Positions 7,958 through 18,535 of a DNA stretch of 64,000 nt are shown here, piece after piece (position 1 is the stretch's first letter; each line of letters starts with the position of its first letter). The DNA is from Streptomyces reniochalinae (GTDB lineage: Bacteria > Actinomycetota > Actinomycetes > Streptomycetales > Streptomycetaceae). The notes beneath the pieces were generated by a model. The model had not been told where the DNA came from. It saw only the letters and a program-made list of their open reading frames with translations, and made no database searches. The translations under genes were made by a program, and so were the position numbers. The stretch is from assembly GCF_003323735.1 (NCBI RefSeq), contig NZ_QOIM01000032.1, positions 1 to 64,000 of the forward strand. The letters are read 5' to 3'.

Positions 7958-9580
7958 TCAGGCGGCCTCCGCCGAGCCCACCCTTCGCGGGTCGGCGCAG
8001 GCGTGGGCCTCGCCGGTGGCACGGTCGAGGCAGATGCCTTCGAAGTTGCCGGTCAGCGCGTTCCACGGGTTGACGACCCGCGTCCACAGGCGTTCCCTGT
8101 GCGCCCAGGCGCGTGTCTGCTCCAGGACGTCCTTGTCGAACCCCGCCTCCAGCAGGTTGCCGGGTTGCCAGCCGCGTTCCGGGCTGTGGGGCCGGGCGCC
8201 GAAGCGGGGGGCGTGCACGGACTCTTCGATCGTCATGCCGAAGTCGAGGATGTTGACCACATTCTGCAGGACGTTGGCCACCAATGAGACCGAGGGCGAA
8301 CCGGAGACCAGCACGGGCCTGCCGTCGCGCAGGACGAGGTTGGGCGCGAGGTAGACGCTGGCGTGCTCCCCGGGCTGCGGCATCACCCGCTGGAAGAAGG
8401 AGCCTCCGCCCGAGAGCTGGAAGCCCTCGCTGAACAGGCCGTTGACGAAGCCCGAGCACATGTGGGAGTGCGTGAGCGAGACGGTGTCTCCGGCCGCGTC
8501 GACGACGCTGATGTGGATGGTGCCGGGCGTCGGGGTGGCGTTCGAGGGCGGTGGCGTCGCGAGCAGCGCGGTCCGGGTGCGGGCGTACTCCTTGGACAGC
8601 AGCACTTCCAGGCGTGTGCGGTCCTCCTCCAGGCCGTACTGGAGCGGCGGGGCGTAGTACGCCGCGTTGTGCGCCTGGATGAGGAGACGCAGCGTCTCCG
8701 GATCGGCGGTGGGCGGGCCCATGCGCGGCAGCTCGACCGTCTCCAGCATGTTCAGCGCGCAGATGAGCTGGACACCGCCGTCGTCCGGTGGGGGCGAGGC
8801 GACGATCTCCGCGCCCCGGTAGGTGCCGCGTACCGGCTCTTGGACGTGGACGCGGTAGGCGGCGAAGTCCCTCTCGTGGAGGACTCCCCCGTCCGCGCGG
8901 GCGGTCGCTGCGACCGCCCGCGCGAAGTCGCCGAGGTAGTAGTCCATGCCCTCGTCGCGCAGTCGCTCCAGCGTCCTGGCGGCACGCGGCTGCCGGATCG
9001 TCTGTCCGGGCACGGCCAGGTGCCCCTCCTCGAAGAAGACCTCGCGCATCTGCTCGGAGGCGCCCAGGTGGGCCTGTTCCCCGTAGGCGACCCCGTACAG
9101 GAACGGGTTGACCTCGAAGCCGTCGGTGGCCGCGGCGAGCGCCGGTGCCAGCAGCCGGGCCCTGCCGAGCGTGCCGAAGCGGCGCCGGGCCTCTTCGAAG
9201 GCGGGCCACCAGCCGGGGACGGGTACGCCTCGGCCACGGGTGAGATCGGCGCCGGAGAAGTCCGGCAGCGGTGCGAGGGGCGCGGCCACGTTGCCGTTCA
9301 CATACCGCGTGGCGCCGGTGGCGGCGCTGCGGTGCAGCAGGCTGAGGCCGCCGGTGAGGGAGGTCATGTGCGGTTCGACGATCAGTTGGGTGGCGGCGGC
9401 GGTGAGCGCGGCGTCGGTGGCGTTGCCGCCGTCCCGCAGGACCTCCCGGGCGGCGCGGGTCGCCAGCGGATGCGAGGTGACGACCATGCCGCCGCTGCCG
9501 CGCACCGGGGGCTTGGGCCCGTAGCGGGCGGGCGGCACCGGGTCCCGCCCTGTGTCGTGGGCGGCGCTGTGGGTGTTCAC
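7958..9580 (-). CDS. Gamma-glutamyltransferase-family Ntn hydrolase, cytosolic type
   Basis: The 540-residue product is a GGT-family N-terminal-nucleophile hydrolase. Such proteins self-cleave before a Thr and transfer or hydrolyse gamma-glutamyl (or related acyl) groups. Seen here: the N-terminal GGMVVTSHPLATRAAREVL core, GGNATDAALTAA, and GTIHISVVDAAGDTVSLTHS, whose Thr fits the catalytic/autocleavage position. A late PLVLVSGSPS-like stretch (PVLVSGSPSVSLV) is also present. There is no signal peptide or lipobox, unlike secreted GGTs, so a cytosolic role is likely. The GTG start overlaps the transporter stop (GTGA), and GGAG precedes it by 5 nt. It is the last gene of the predicted Amadori operon. 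It might hydrolyse a gamma-glutamyl amide of the imported compound. A related acylase activity is possible. Confidence 0.85.
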   Translation of the reverse strand: MNTHSAAHDTGRDPVPPARYGPKPPVRGSGGMVVTSHPLATRAAREVLRDGGNATDAALTAAATQLIVEPHMTSLTGGLSLLHRSAATGATRYVNGNVAAPLAPLPDFSGADLTRGRGVPVPGWWPAFEEARRRFGTLGRARLLAPALAAATDGFEVNPFLYGVAYGEQAHLGASEQMREVFFEEGHLAVPGQTIRQPRAARTLERLRDEGMDYYLGDFARAVAATARADGGVLHERDFAAYRVHVQEPVRGTYRGAEIVASPPPDDGGVQLICALNMLETVELPRMGPPTADPETLRLLIQAHNAAYYAPPLQYGLEEDRTRLEVLLSKEYARTRTALLATPPPSNATPTPGTIHISVVDAAGDTVSLTHSHMCSGFVNGLFSEGFQLSGGGSFFQRVMPQPGEHASVYLAPNLVLRDGRPVLVSGSPSVSLVANVLQNVVNILDFGMTIEESVHAPRFGARPHSPERGWQPGNLLEAGFDKDVLEQTRAWAHRERLWTRVVNPWNALTGNFEGICLDRATGEAHACADPRRVGSAEAA

Positions 9581-11028
9581 TTCTTCTCCGTTCCGGTGGG
9601 CGCGTGCTGGTGCGGGGTGGCCGGTGTCCTCGCGGCCGCGTGGGTCTCACGGGCCTCGTCGACGGACTTCGGCAGCGCGAAGGCGGCGACAAGGGCGGAG
9701 GCCAGGCAGATCAAGGCCATGTACCAGCCGAACGACACCTCGGTGCCCGTGCTGCCGACCAGCCAGGTGGCCAGCAGTGGTGCGGTGCCGCCCAGCAGCG
9801 TGGTGCCGACGTTGTAGTTGAGTGCGGCGGCCGTGCCGCGGATGTGCGGCGGGAAACTCATCACGTAGGCCGTGGTCAGTGGCGCGCCGACGACGTTGTT
9901 GATGACGGTGAAGACGACCACGGCGACGAAGGCCAGGGCGAAGGAGCCGGACTCGATGGCCAGGAACGTCGGCACGGTGAAGAGCACGAACACGCCGTAG
10001 CCCCACACCAGCAGCCGCCGCCCGCCGTACCGGTCGGCGCATCTGCCGCCCCAGATGGCGGCCGGGGCACCCACCACATAGGTCAGGATCGCGGCCAGCA
10101 GCGCCCGGTCCTCGCCGAAGCCGTTCTGCACCAGGGCGGTGACGAAATAGCTCTGGATCACGAAGGAGCCGACGCGCTGACCGGCGCCGAGGCCGATGGC
10201 CCGCAGCATGTCCCGCCAGTGGTGGCGGACCGCCTCGGTGAACGGTGCCTGCTCGACGCCGTTCTTCCGTGCCTCTTCGAGCGCGCGCCGGTACTCGGGC
10301 GCCTCGGTGGTGTGCCGGCGGATGTGGAGGGTCACCAGGGAGAGCGGCGCGGCCAGCAGGAACAGTGCCCGCCAGCCCCAGGAGTTGAAGCTCTCGCTGG
10401 GCAGCGTGACGATCAGGACGTAGGCCAGTACGGAGGCGATCAGGGGGCCGAGCGAGGTGGAGCCGACGCTCCAGCCCGAGAGGTAGTTGCGCCGGTGCCG
10501 CGGCCCGTGTTCCAGCAGGAAGTTGGTGGCCACCGTGTACTCGGCGCTGGCGCCCAGTCCCTGTATCAGCCGGCAGAGCGCCAGCAGCACGGGCGCGGCG
10601 ACACCGAGCGCCGAGTAGGAGGGCAGCACACCGATCGCCAGGGTTCCGACGGACATCAGCGAGATGGTGACCGTCAGCACGAACTTGTGGCCCTTGACGT
10701 CGGCCAGCCGTCCCATGAGTGTGCCGCCGATGGGCCGGATCGCGTAGGAGAGGATCAGCCCCAGGTAGGTGGAGAGCAGCGCCACGGTCGGGTCGCTCTG
10801 GGGGAAGAAGGTGCGCGACATGATCACGGCGAGGATGCCGTAGAGGGCGTTGTCGTACCACTCGACGGCGTTGCCGAGCATGGCCGCCCACAGCACCCGG
10901 CGCCAGGGCGGTGCCCCGACGTCGGGGGCCGGGCCCTCGTGCGGGCCGCCCCGGATGTCCGCGGTCGCGCTGTCGGCCGTGTCGCGGTGGGCGGGCGGCG
11001 GAGCCGGTCGTGCGGGGGTGTCCGTCAT
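9577..11028 (-). CDS. MFS transporter, metabolite:H+ symporter (MHS) family
   Basis: The 483-residue product has about 12 TM helices. Features of the MHS (ProP/ShiA/KgtP-like) branch are GRLADVKGHKFVL after TM2, a long N-terminal NAVEWYDNALYGIL start to TM1, and a hydrophilic central loop with PEYRRALEEARKNG. Family members take up small zwitterions or carboxylates with protons. It is co-directional and coupled to the GGT-like gene and sits 135 bp downstream of hyuB. The likely substrate is therefore the compound processed by the operon. It is the only transporter in the locus. Confidence 0.88.
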   Translation of the reverse strand: MTDTPARPAPPPAHRDTADSATADIRGGPHEGPAPDVGAPPWRRVLWAAMLGNAVEWYDNALYGILAVIMSRTFFPQSDPTVALLSTYLGLILSYAIRPIGGTLMGRLADVKGHKFVLTVTISLMSVGTLAIGVLPSYSALGVAAPVLLALCRLIQGLGASAEYTVATNFLLEHGPRHRRNYLSGWSVGSTSLGPLIASVLAYVLIVTLPSESFNSWGWRALFLLAAPLSLVTLHIRRHTTEAPEYRRALEEARKNGVEQAPFTEAVRHHWRDMLRAIGLGAGQRVGSFVIQSYFVTALVQNGFGEDRALLAAILTYVVGAPAAIWGGRCADRYGGRRLLVWGYGVFVLFTVPTFLAIESGSFALAFVAVVVFTVINNVVGAPLTTAYVMSFPPHIRGTAAALNYNVGTTLLGGTAPLLATWLVGSTGTEVSFGWYMALICLASALVAAFALPKSVDEARETHAAARTPATPHQHAPTGTEKK

Positions 11029-11163
11029 CGCACACCTCCTCTTCGTCTCATTCCGTGCTTGGCGTACGTACGTGGGTGAAGCAGCCGGATCCCGGTAGTC
11101 GTGGGGGCGGCCGTGTCGCGGTGGGCGGACAGGCGGCGACGGCCCGGTGGGGTGCGGTGGCCG

Positions 11164-12906
11164 TCAGCCGGTGGTGCCCCGGCCGTAGGCGCGGCGGGCC
11201 TCCTCGGGGGTGGCGACCCCTTCCTGGACGTCCCTCTCGACCTGCTCGGGTGCCCGCTCGGCCGGGTCGCCGTAACCGCCGGCGCCTGCCGTGACGACGC
11301 TGACCCGGTCGCCGGGGCGCAGCACGGTGTGGCCGCGGTCCACCGGCTGGGCACCTGGGCTCAGTTCGACGCGGGCGCTGCTTCCGGGAAGCCCGCCGAA
11401 CAGGCCCCAGGGCCGGGAGTGGAGCCGACTGGTGTCCAGCCAGAACTGCACGGCCGCGTCCCCGTCCCCACCGCCTTGGTCTTCCGCGGTGTGTGGCGAG
11501 CCGTCCGCGCCGGTGCCCGGTGAGCGCTCCTCGACCCGGACGGTGCGGCGGATGCCCATGCCGCCGCGGGTGCGGCCCGCGCCGCCGGAGTCAGGCACCA
11601 GCTCGTACGCCTCGACGACCAGCGGGTACTCGGTCTCCAGCGCCTCGACCGGCAGGTTGGAGGTGTTGGTGACGTGCACCTGCACACCGTCGAGGCCGTC
11701 CTTGTCGGCGCGGGCGCCCGATCCGCCGCCGATGGTCTCCAGGTAGACGAAGTAGCGGTCCCTTGCCCGGTCGTAGCCGGAGAAGTGCACTCCCGTGTTG
11801 GCGCCGTTGGCGGCGGCGGTGACCCGTTCGGGGACGGCGGGCGCGAGAGCGCCGTGCACCAGGTCGACCACCCGCTGACAGGTCTCGGTCCTGCCGTTGA
11901 CAGCGGCGGGCTCCTGGCAGTTGACGAGGGTGCCGAGCGGCGCCTCGATCGTGATCGGGCGGTGCAGCCCCGCGTTGGAGGGGATGTCGGGGTCCACGAG
12001 GGTCTTCACGGCGTAGTACACGGTGGCGTACAGGGCCGTGCGCACCATGTTGACGGAGGCACGCACCTGCCCGGGGTTGCCGGCGAAGTCGAAGTGGAGC
12101 TCCTCTCCCGCCACGGTGATCCGCACCCGCAGTTCCAGTTCGGTCTCCTCCAACTCGGGGCAGTCGAAGCTGTCGGTGAACTCGTACGTGCCGTCGGGCA
12201 CCTCAGCGATGGCGGCCCGGGTGCGGCGCTCGGTGTAGTCGAGCAGGGCAGCCGACGTGGTGACCATGGTCGCCCGGCCGTACCGCTCGACGAGTTCGCC
12301 GTAGCGGGTGACCGCGAGCCGGTTGGCGGCGAGCTGGGCGCGGAAGTCGGCGCGGCGCTCGGTCGGCACCTGACAGTTGGTCAGCACCAGTTGGAAGATG
12401 TCGTCGACGATCGTGCCCTCGCGGGCGAACCGCACCGGGGGGATGCGGATGCCCTCCTGGAAGATGTGGGCGTGCCCTCGGTCGCCGAAGTCGGCGTGGT
12501 GGGCGAGGTTCGCGGCCCAGGCGGTGAGCCGGCCCTCCGCGAAGACGGGGGTGACCAGCACCATGTCCGGCAGGTGCGAGCCGCCGCCGGAGTACGGGTC
12601 GTTGCTCAGGAAGGTGTCACCGGGCCGGATGTCCTCGATCGGGAACCGTTCCAGGACCGCCGCGACGACGCCGATGAGCGAGCCGAGGTGGATGGGTGAG
12701 GCCTGTTCGGCCTGGGCCAGCATGTGCCCCTCGGCGTCGAAGAGGCCGGCGGTGCAGTCCCGGCGTTCCTTGATGTTGCTGGAGTAGGCGGCGCGGACCA
12801 GTGTCTCGCCCATCTCCTCCACGAGGGAGGACAGGGCCGCGCCCATGACCTCGACCAGGACGGGGTCGGGCGCTGCCGGCGGGGGTGGGGTGACGGTGTC
12901 GTTCAT
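11164..12906 (-). CDS. hyuB: Hydantoinase B / 5-oxoprolinase beta-type subunit
   Basis: The 580-residue product carries the HyuB signature path: ALSSLVEEMGETLVRAAYSSNIKERRDCTAGLFD at the N-terminus, DTFLSNDPYSGGGSHLPDM, HADFGD, and the Gly-rich GGAGRTRGGMGIRRTV region. A typical C-terminal GDRVSVVTAGAGGYGDPAER closes it. HyuB pairs with HyuA to hydrolyse the amide of 5-oxoproline, hydantoins or related lactams, usually using ATP. A variable acidic segment (about 470-490) lies inside the C-terminal third. It follows hyuA by 79 bp on the same strand. Confidence 0.9.
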   Translation of the reverse strand: MNDTVTPPPPAAPDPVLVEVMGAALSSLVEEMGETLVRAAYSSNIKERRDCTAGLFDAEGHMLAQAEQASPIHLGSLIGVVAAVLERFPIEDIRPGDTFLSNDPYSGGGSHLPDMVLVTPVFAEGRLTAWAANLAHHADFGDRGHAHIFQEGIRIPPVRFAREGTIVDDIFQLVLTNCQVPTERRADFRAQLAANRLAVTRYGELVERYGRATMVTTSAALLDYTERRTRAAIAEVPDGTYEFTDSFDCPELEETELELRVRITVAGEELHFDFAGNPGQVRASVNMVRTALYATVYYAVKTLVDPDIPSNAGLHRPITIEAPLGTLVNCQEPAAVNGRTETCQRVVDLVHGALAPAVPERVTAAANGANTGVHFSGYDRARDRYFVYLETIGGGSGARADKDGLDGVQVHVTNTSNLPVEALETEYPLVVEAYELVPDSGGAGRTRGGMGIRRTVRVEERSPGTGADGSPHTAEDQGGGDGDAAVQFWLDTSRLHSRPWGLFGGLPGSSARVELSPGAQPVDRGHTVLRPGDRVSVVTAGAGGYGDPAERAPEQVERDVQEGVATPEEARRAYGRGTTG

Positions 12907-12985
12907 CGGCTTTCCTCGTGCGACGGGTAGGGCTGTGACGGCCGGTGGGCGGTGACGGCGAGCGGGCGGGTGGCGGGCGGGCTGG

Positions 12986-15046
<2,061 letters not shown>

Positions 15047-15053
15047 GCCGTTC

Positions 15054-16028
15054 CTACCTGTTCTCGCCGTGCGGCCGCGGCGGCCGCGGCCCTTCTTGCG
15101 CCGCTGTCGGCAGCGGCCCGGCTCCCTCCGCCGGTCCGCGCGCGGTGGTGACCCCGCCGGTACCGGGCGCCGTCGCATCCGGGCCCTCGGCGGGCAGCGG
15201 AGCCCCGTACCCGAACGCGCCGTGCGCGGTGCAGGCCGCTGCCGCCGCCTCGGCGGCCCCGGCCAGTGCCTGCCGGGGGTCGTCACCGGCCGTCAGCGCG
15301 GCCAGCAGCGTCCCGGTGAAGGCGTCTCCGGCACCCAGCGTGTCGACGGCCCCGGTGGTGGCGGCCGGCTGCTGCCACCAGGAGTCGCCGTCGGTCAGCA
15401 CCGCTCCGGCGCTGCCCCGGGTCGCGAGCGCCCACCGCGCACCCTCGCGGACCGTTTCGCGCAGCAGTCTGCCCGCTGTGTCCGCATCGAGCTGTGACGC
15501 GGAGAACGCCGCGAGGAAAAGGTGCCGGTGCAGACCCGCCGCCCAGGGCTCGCGCCAGTGGTGCGAGAAGTCGAAGGAGACACGGGTGCGGGCCGCGATG
15601 TCCGGTACCTGGCCCGCCAGGGAGCCGCTGTAGGCGGTGTGCACGACGTCCCAGCCGGTCAGCGTGTCCAGCTCCGCCTCGTCGAGGGCGAAGACCGAGA
15701 CCCCGTCGTCGGAGCCCTTGAAGACCCGGTCCCCGCCGACCAGCCCGACCTCGGCCCAGGCGTTGGGGCCGTGGACCGTGCGCACCCGGGCGGTGCCCAC
15801 GCCCTCGGCTTCCAGCGCCAGGCGCACCACCTCACCGGCCCGGTCGTCGCCGGTCACCCCCCAGTAGGCGGCCTCGGCCCCCGCGCGGCGGGCGTGCACG
15901 GCGACGTTCACGGCGTTGCCGCCGGGGAACATCAGGCCGAGGTCCGGGTAGCGGTCGACGACGTTGTCCCCGATGCCCAGCACCCGCGGCGGGGCTCCGG
16001 GCGGGCCGGAGGGCGGCGGCGCGGCCAT
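15054..16028 (-). CDS. PfkB-family sugar kinase, FrlD-like (fructosamine 6-kinase)
   Basis: The 324-residue product is a ribokinase-fold kinase. The N-terminal LGIGDNVVDRYPD and FPGGNAVNVAVHARRAGA closely match fructoselysine 6-kinases. The ATP/anion-hole motif DTLGAGDAFTGTLLAAL (catalytic Asp near residue 235) is intact. FrlD enzymes phosphorylate Amadori compounds at the sugar C6 so that an SIS deglycase can split them. Here the deglycase gene is directly upstream, with TGATG stop/start overlap. A Pro/Gly-rich tail follows the kinase domain. Specificity for fructoselysine versus another glycated amino acid is not resolvable. Confidence 0.85.
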   Translation of the reverse strand: MAAPPPSGPPGAPPRVLGIGDNVVDRYPDLGLMFPGGNAVNVAVHARRAGAEAAYWGVTGDDRAGEVVRLALEAEGVGTARVRTVHGPNAWAEVGLVGGDRVFKGSDDGVSVFALDEAELDTLTGWDVVHTAYSGSLAGQVPDIAARTRVSFDFSHHWREPWAAGLHRHLFLAAFSASQLDADTAGRLLRETVREGARWALATRGSAGAVLTDGDSWWQQPAATTGAVDTLGAGDAFTGTLLAALTAGDDPRQALAGAAEAAAAACTAHGAFGYGAPLPAEGPDATAPGTGGVTTARGPAEGAGPLPTAAQEGPRPPRPHGENR

Positions 16029-17071
16029 CAGTACGCCACCCGGTACATGTAACGGCGCTGCGCGGTGTTGTGGCCCCGTTCGGCGGCGCAGAAGTCCAGC
16101 AGCCGGCGGGACGCGCTCGCCACGGCGAGCGGGCTGATCAGGCCGCGCTGCCCCTCGGGTACCCCCGGGAGCGTGAAGTCCTTGGAGTCGAGTACGGCCC
16201 AGGTGTCGTAGTACTGCTCGGCGAAGGTCACCGCCCGCTCCCCCATCGCCCGGGTCTCGTCCTCGCCGTTGAGTACGAGCACCGGGTGCTGGCCGACGAT
16301 CTCGAAGGGGCCGTGGAAGAAGTCGCCCGCGTTCACCGCGGAGGCGTGCAGCCAGTTCATCTCCTGGAGGTAGCAGGAGGCCAGCGCGTTGGCCGCACCG
16401 AAGTTGGGCCCGGCCCCCAGCACGTACACCAGCCGCGCGTCCCGCCACTGGGCGGCGATGCGCGCTCCGAGGGGCGCCACCTCCTGCTTGGCCGCGGTCA
16501 GCGCCTGCGGAACGGCGGCGATCGCCCGCCAGGCGTCCTCGGCTCCGGGCAGCGCGCCGGACGCCTCCAGCACGGCGAGCGCGAGCTGGGTGAAGTGGAT
16601 GGCCTTCGGCTCGGTGACGGTGACGTCGCTGGGGTAGTCGAAGAGGACGTCGGCCTCCTCGGCGAGCGGCGAGCCCTCCCCCGGCGCCGACCGGGCGATT
16701 CCGGCGACCGTGGCCCCGGCCTTCTTGGCCAGCCTGACGGCCTGAAGGGTCTCGGGGGTGGCCCCGGAGTGCGAGGAGGCGACCACGAGCGCGCTCTCGT
16801 CGAGACCGGCCAGATCGCGGTGGATCATCTCGGCTGCCGTCATCCGGTGCGCGGTCGGCGCGTGGGAGTACCGCTCCATGAGGTCCTGGGCAGGGAAGGT
16901 CGAGTAGTACGAGCCACCGCAACCGATGAAGTAGACGGTGCGCAGCCCGTCTTCGACGACGCGGCCCGCGAGCTCCCGGGCGGCGCCGGCCTGCGCGACG
17001 GTGTGTTCGAGGGTCGCAGTCAGATCTGCTGCGAGCGGTACGGGGTCGACGGTGACGACGGGCGAGGGCAT
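16028..17071 (-). CDS. SIS-domain fructosamine-6-phosphate deglycase, FrlB-like
   Basis: The 347-residue product has two SIS domains. FIGCGGSYYSTFPAQDLMER, VVASSHSGATPETLQAVRLA, YVLGAGPNFGAANALA and ASAVNAGDFFHGPFEIV follow the FrlB/FraB pattern. So does the very C-terminus, RRYMYRVAY, which in FrlB-type enzymes is RRYMWKVEY-like. Such enzymes convert glycated amino acid 6-phosphate to glucose 6-phosphate plus free amino acid. It is the first gene of the left arm, with AAGGAG about 10 nt before ATG 17071. Operators for the divergent LacI gene lie 37-77 bp upstream of its start. It is clearly not a GlmS isomerase, since no glutaminase domain is present. Confidence 0.87.
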   Translation of the reverse strand: MPSPVVTVDPVPLAADLTATLEHTVAQAGAARELAGRVVEDGLRTVYFIGCGGSYYSTFPAQDLMERYSHAPTAHRMTAAEMIHRDLAGLDESALVVASSHSGATPETLQAVRLAKKAGATVAGIARSAPGEGSPLAEEADVLFDYPSDVTVTEPKAIHFTQLALAVLEASGALPGAEDAWRAIAAVPQALTAAKQEVAPLGARIAAQWRDARLVYVLGAGPNFGAANALASCYLQEMNWLHASAVNAGDFFHGPFEIVGQHPVLVLNGEDETRAMGERAVTFAEQYYDTWAVLDSKDFTLPGVPEGQRGLISPLAVASASRRLLDFCAAERGHNTAQRRYMYRVAY

Positions 17072-17107
17072 GGAAGTCGATCTCTCCTTGCGGCGCGGTG
17101 AACAGTC

Positions 17108-17148
17108 GCTGAGAAGGTTCTCAGCGAGTTGATGAGAACCTTCTCAGC
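17108..17148. promoter_or_regulatory. Two tandem LacI-type operators between divergent arms
   Basis: Site 1 (17108-17125) is GCTGAGAAGGTTCTCAGC, with 8-bp arms in perfect inverted symmetry. Site 2 (17131-17148) is GATGAGAACCTTCTCAGC, the same palindrome with two arm mismatches. Their centres are 23 bp apart, close to two helical turns. They lie between the starts of the SIS gene (17071) and the lacI gene (17249). TGAGAA/TTCTCA half-sites with a 2-bp centre fit LacI-family operators. The natural inference is that the adjacent LacI protein binds here and represses both arms until an Amadori-type inducer appears. Confidence 0.82.
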
Positions 17149-17248
17149 GCCGTTAGACTGACGTCAAGAGGTCTCGGACGACCGATCGGCGGGAATCCCG
17201 CAACGGCTGCCGCGGCCACGCAGGCGGCCGGGGACAGGAGAAGCACGC

Positions 17249-18442
17249 GTGCACAACAGCCAGCGGCGGGACGGATCGCCCAGCATCGTCGAGGTCGCCC
17301 GGGCCGCCGGCGTCTCCACCGCGACCGCGGGCCGGGTCCTGGGCGGCTACGGCCAGACCAGCCCCGCCTCACGCACCAAGGTGGAGGAGGCCGCGCAGCG
17401 CCTGGGCTACCGCCCCAACGGGCTGGCGCGCAGCCTCATCCACGGCTCCACGGAGACGGTCGGCGTGATCGTCACCGACATCGGCAACTCCTTCTTCGCC
17501 AGCGCCGTGCGCGCCGTGACCGACGCCGTACGAGCCGCCGGATACGAGATCCTGCTCGCCAACACCGACTCCGATCCGGCGGCCGAGCAGCGCGCGCTGA
17601 AGGTCATGTGGGAGAAGCGCGTCGACGGGCTCGTCATCGCCCCGCAGGGCCCCGGCTCCGCCGAACGCCTGCGCGCCATGGCCGAGGCAGGACTGCCCAT
17701 CGTGCTCCTCGACCGCCCCCTGGCGGCCCTCCCCCAGGCCGACCAGGTGACCATCAACAACACCGCCTGCGCCCGCAGCGCCGTCGGTCACCTGACCCGG
17801 CTCGGGCACCGCCGCATCGCCGTGGTCAGCGAGGCCGCCCAGGAACTGGAGCGGCTGCTGGACGCACCGGCGGGTGAGGGCGGCGACGAACCCCCCAGCG
17901 CCGCCCGCCTGGTGGGCTACCTGGCCGCGCTGCGCCGCGCCGGTCTCGACCCCGACCCCGCCCTCGTCGTCCACTCGCCCTACGACCGGCACGCCGCCGA
18001 GCGGACCGTACGCCGGCTGCTGCGCCGGAACCCGGACGTGACCGCGGTGTTCTGCACCGACAACGTGCTCTCCTCCGGAGCGGTGGCCGCCCTTCAGGAC
18101 AGCGGAAAATCCTGCCCGGAAGAGATCTCCCTCGTCGGCTTCGACGACCAGGACTGGACGACGCTGGTGCGTCCCCGACTGACCGTCGTGCGCCAGCCGC
18201 GACGCGAACTGGGCACGGCCGCCGGACGTCAGCTGATCGCCCGGCTGACCGACCGCGGCCAAGCGCGTGCCGGCGCCGACGCAGCCGAACTGCCCGGCCC
18301 CGGCGCCGAGGGGACGGGTGCCCCGGAGGGCGGGCGCCCCGAGCCGGAGACGGCGACCGGAGAACGCATCGTGCTGAAGGGCCGGCTGGTCACCCGGGAT
18401 TCGACAGGGCCCGCACCCGGGCCCCGGCCGGCGTCCGGCTGA
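17249..18442 (+). CDS. LacI-family transcriptional regulator
   Basis: The 397-residue product has a helix-turn-helix and hinge at 10-65 (SIVEVARAAGVSTATAGRVL, then RLGYRPNGLARSL) and a periplasmic-binding-protein fold effector domain to about 340 (VGVIVTDIGNSFFASAVRAV, EISLVGFDDQDWTTLVRPRLTVV). A 55-residue Gly/Pro/Glu-rich C-terminal extension beyond the usual end is unusual. GTG 17249 is preceded by GGAG 8 nt away. It is divergent from the frlB-like operon, with two matching palindromes in between, so it probably controls both arms. The ligand is inferred to be a glycated amino acid or its phosphate. Confidence 0.9.
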   Translation: MHNSQRRDGSPSIVEVARAAGVSTATAGRVLGGYGQTSPASRTKVEEAAQRLGYRPNGLARSLIHGSTETVGVIVTDIGNSFFASAVRAVTDAVRAAGYEILLANTDSDPAAEQRALKVMWEKRVDGLVIAPQGPGSAERLRAMAEAGLPIVLLDRPLAALPQADQVTINNTACARSAVGHLTRLGHRRIAVVSEAAQELERLLDAPAGEGGDEPPSAARLVGYLAALRRAGLDPDPALVVHSPYDRHAAERTVRRLLRRNPDVTAVFCTDNVLSSGAVAALQDSGKSCPEEISLVGFDDQDWTTLVRPRLTVVRQPRRELGTAAGRQLIARLTDRGQARAGADAAELPGPGAEGTGAPEGGRPEPETATGERIVLKGRLVTRDSTGPAPGPRPASG

Positions 18443-18535
18443 CCTTCCGCACCGCCGTCCGGCCTGGACCGCGCCTGCGGACCCCGGCCGACCCGCGCCC
18501 GGGGCACCGGCCCGCAAAGCTCAGGAGGGGATCGC

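Noticed and set aside
15047..15053. A separate promoter for hyuA
   Set aside because: Only 7 bp separate it from the kinase gene, so co-transcription is the simpler reading.
16028..17071. GlmS-type glucosamine synthase
   Set aside because: There is no N-terminal glutaminase domain, and the C-terminal motifs are deglycase-like.
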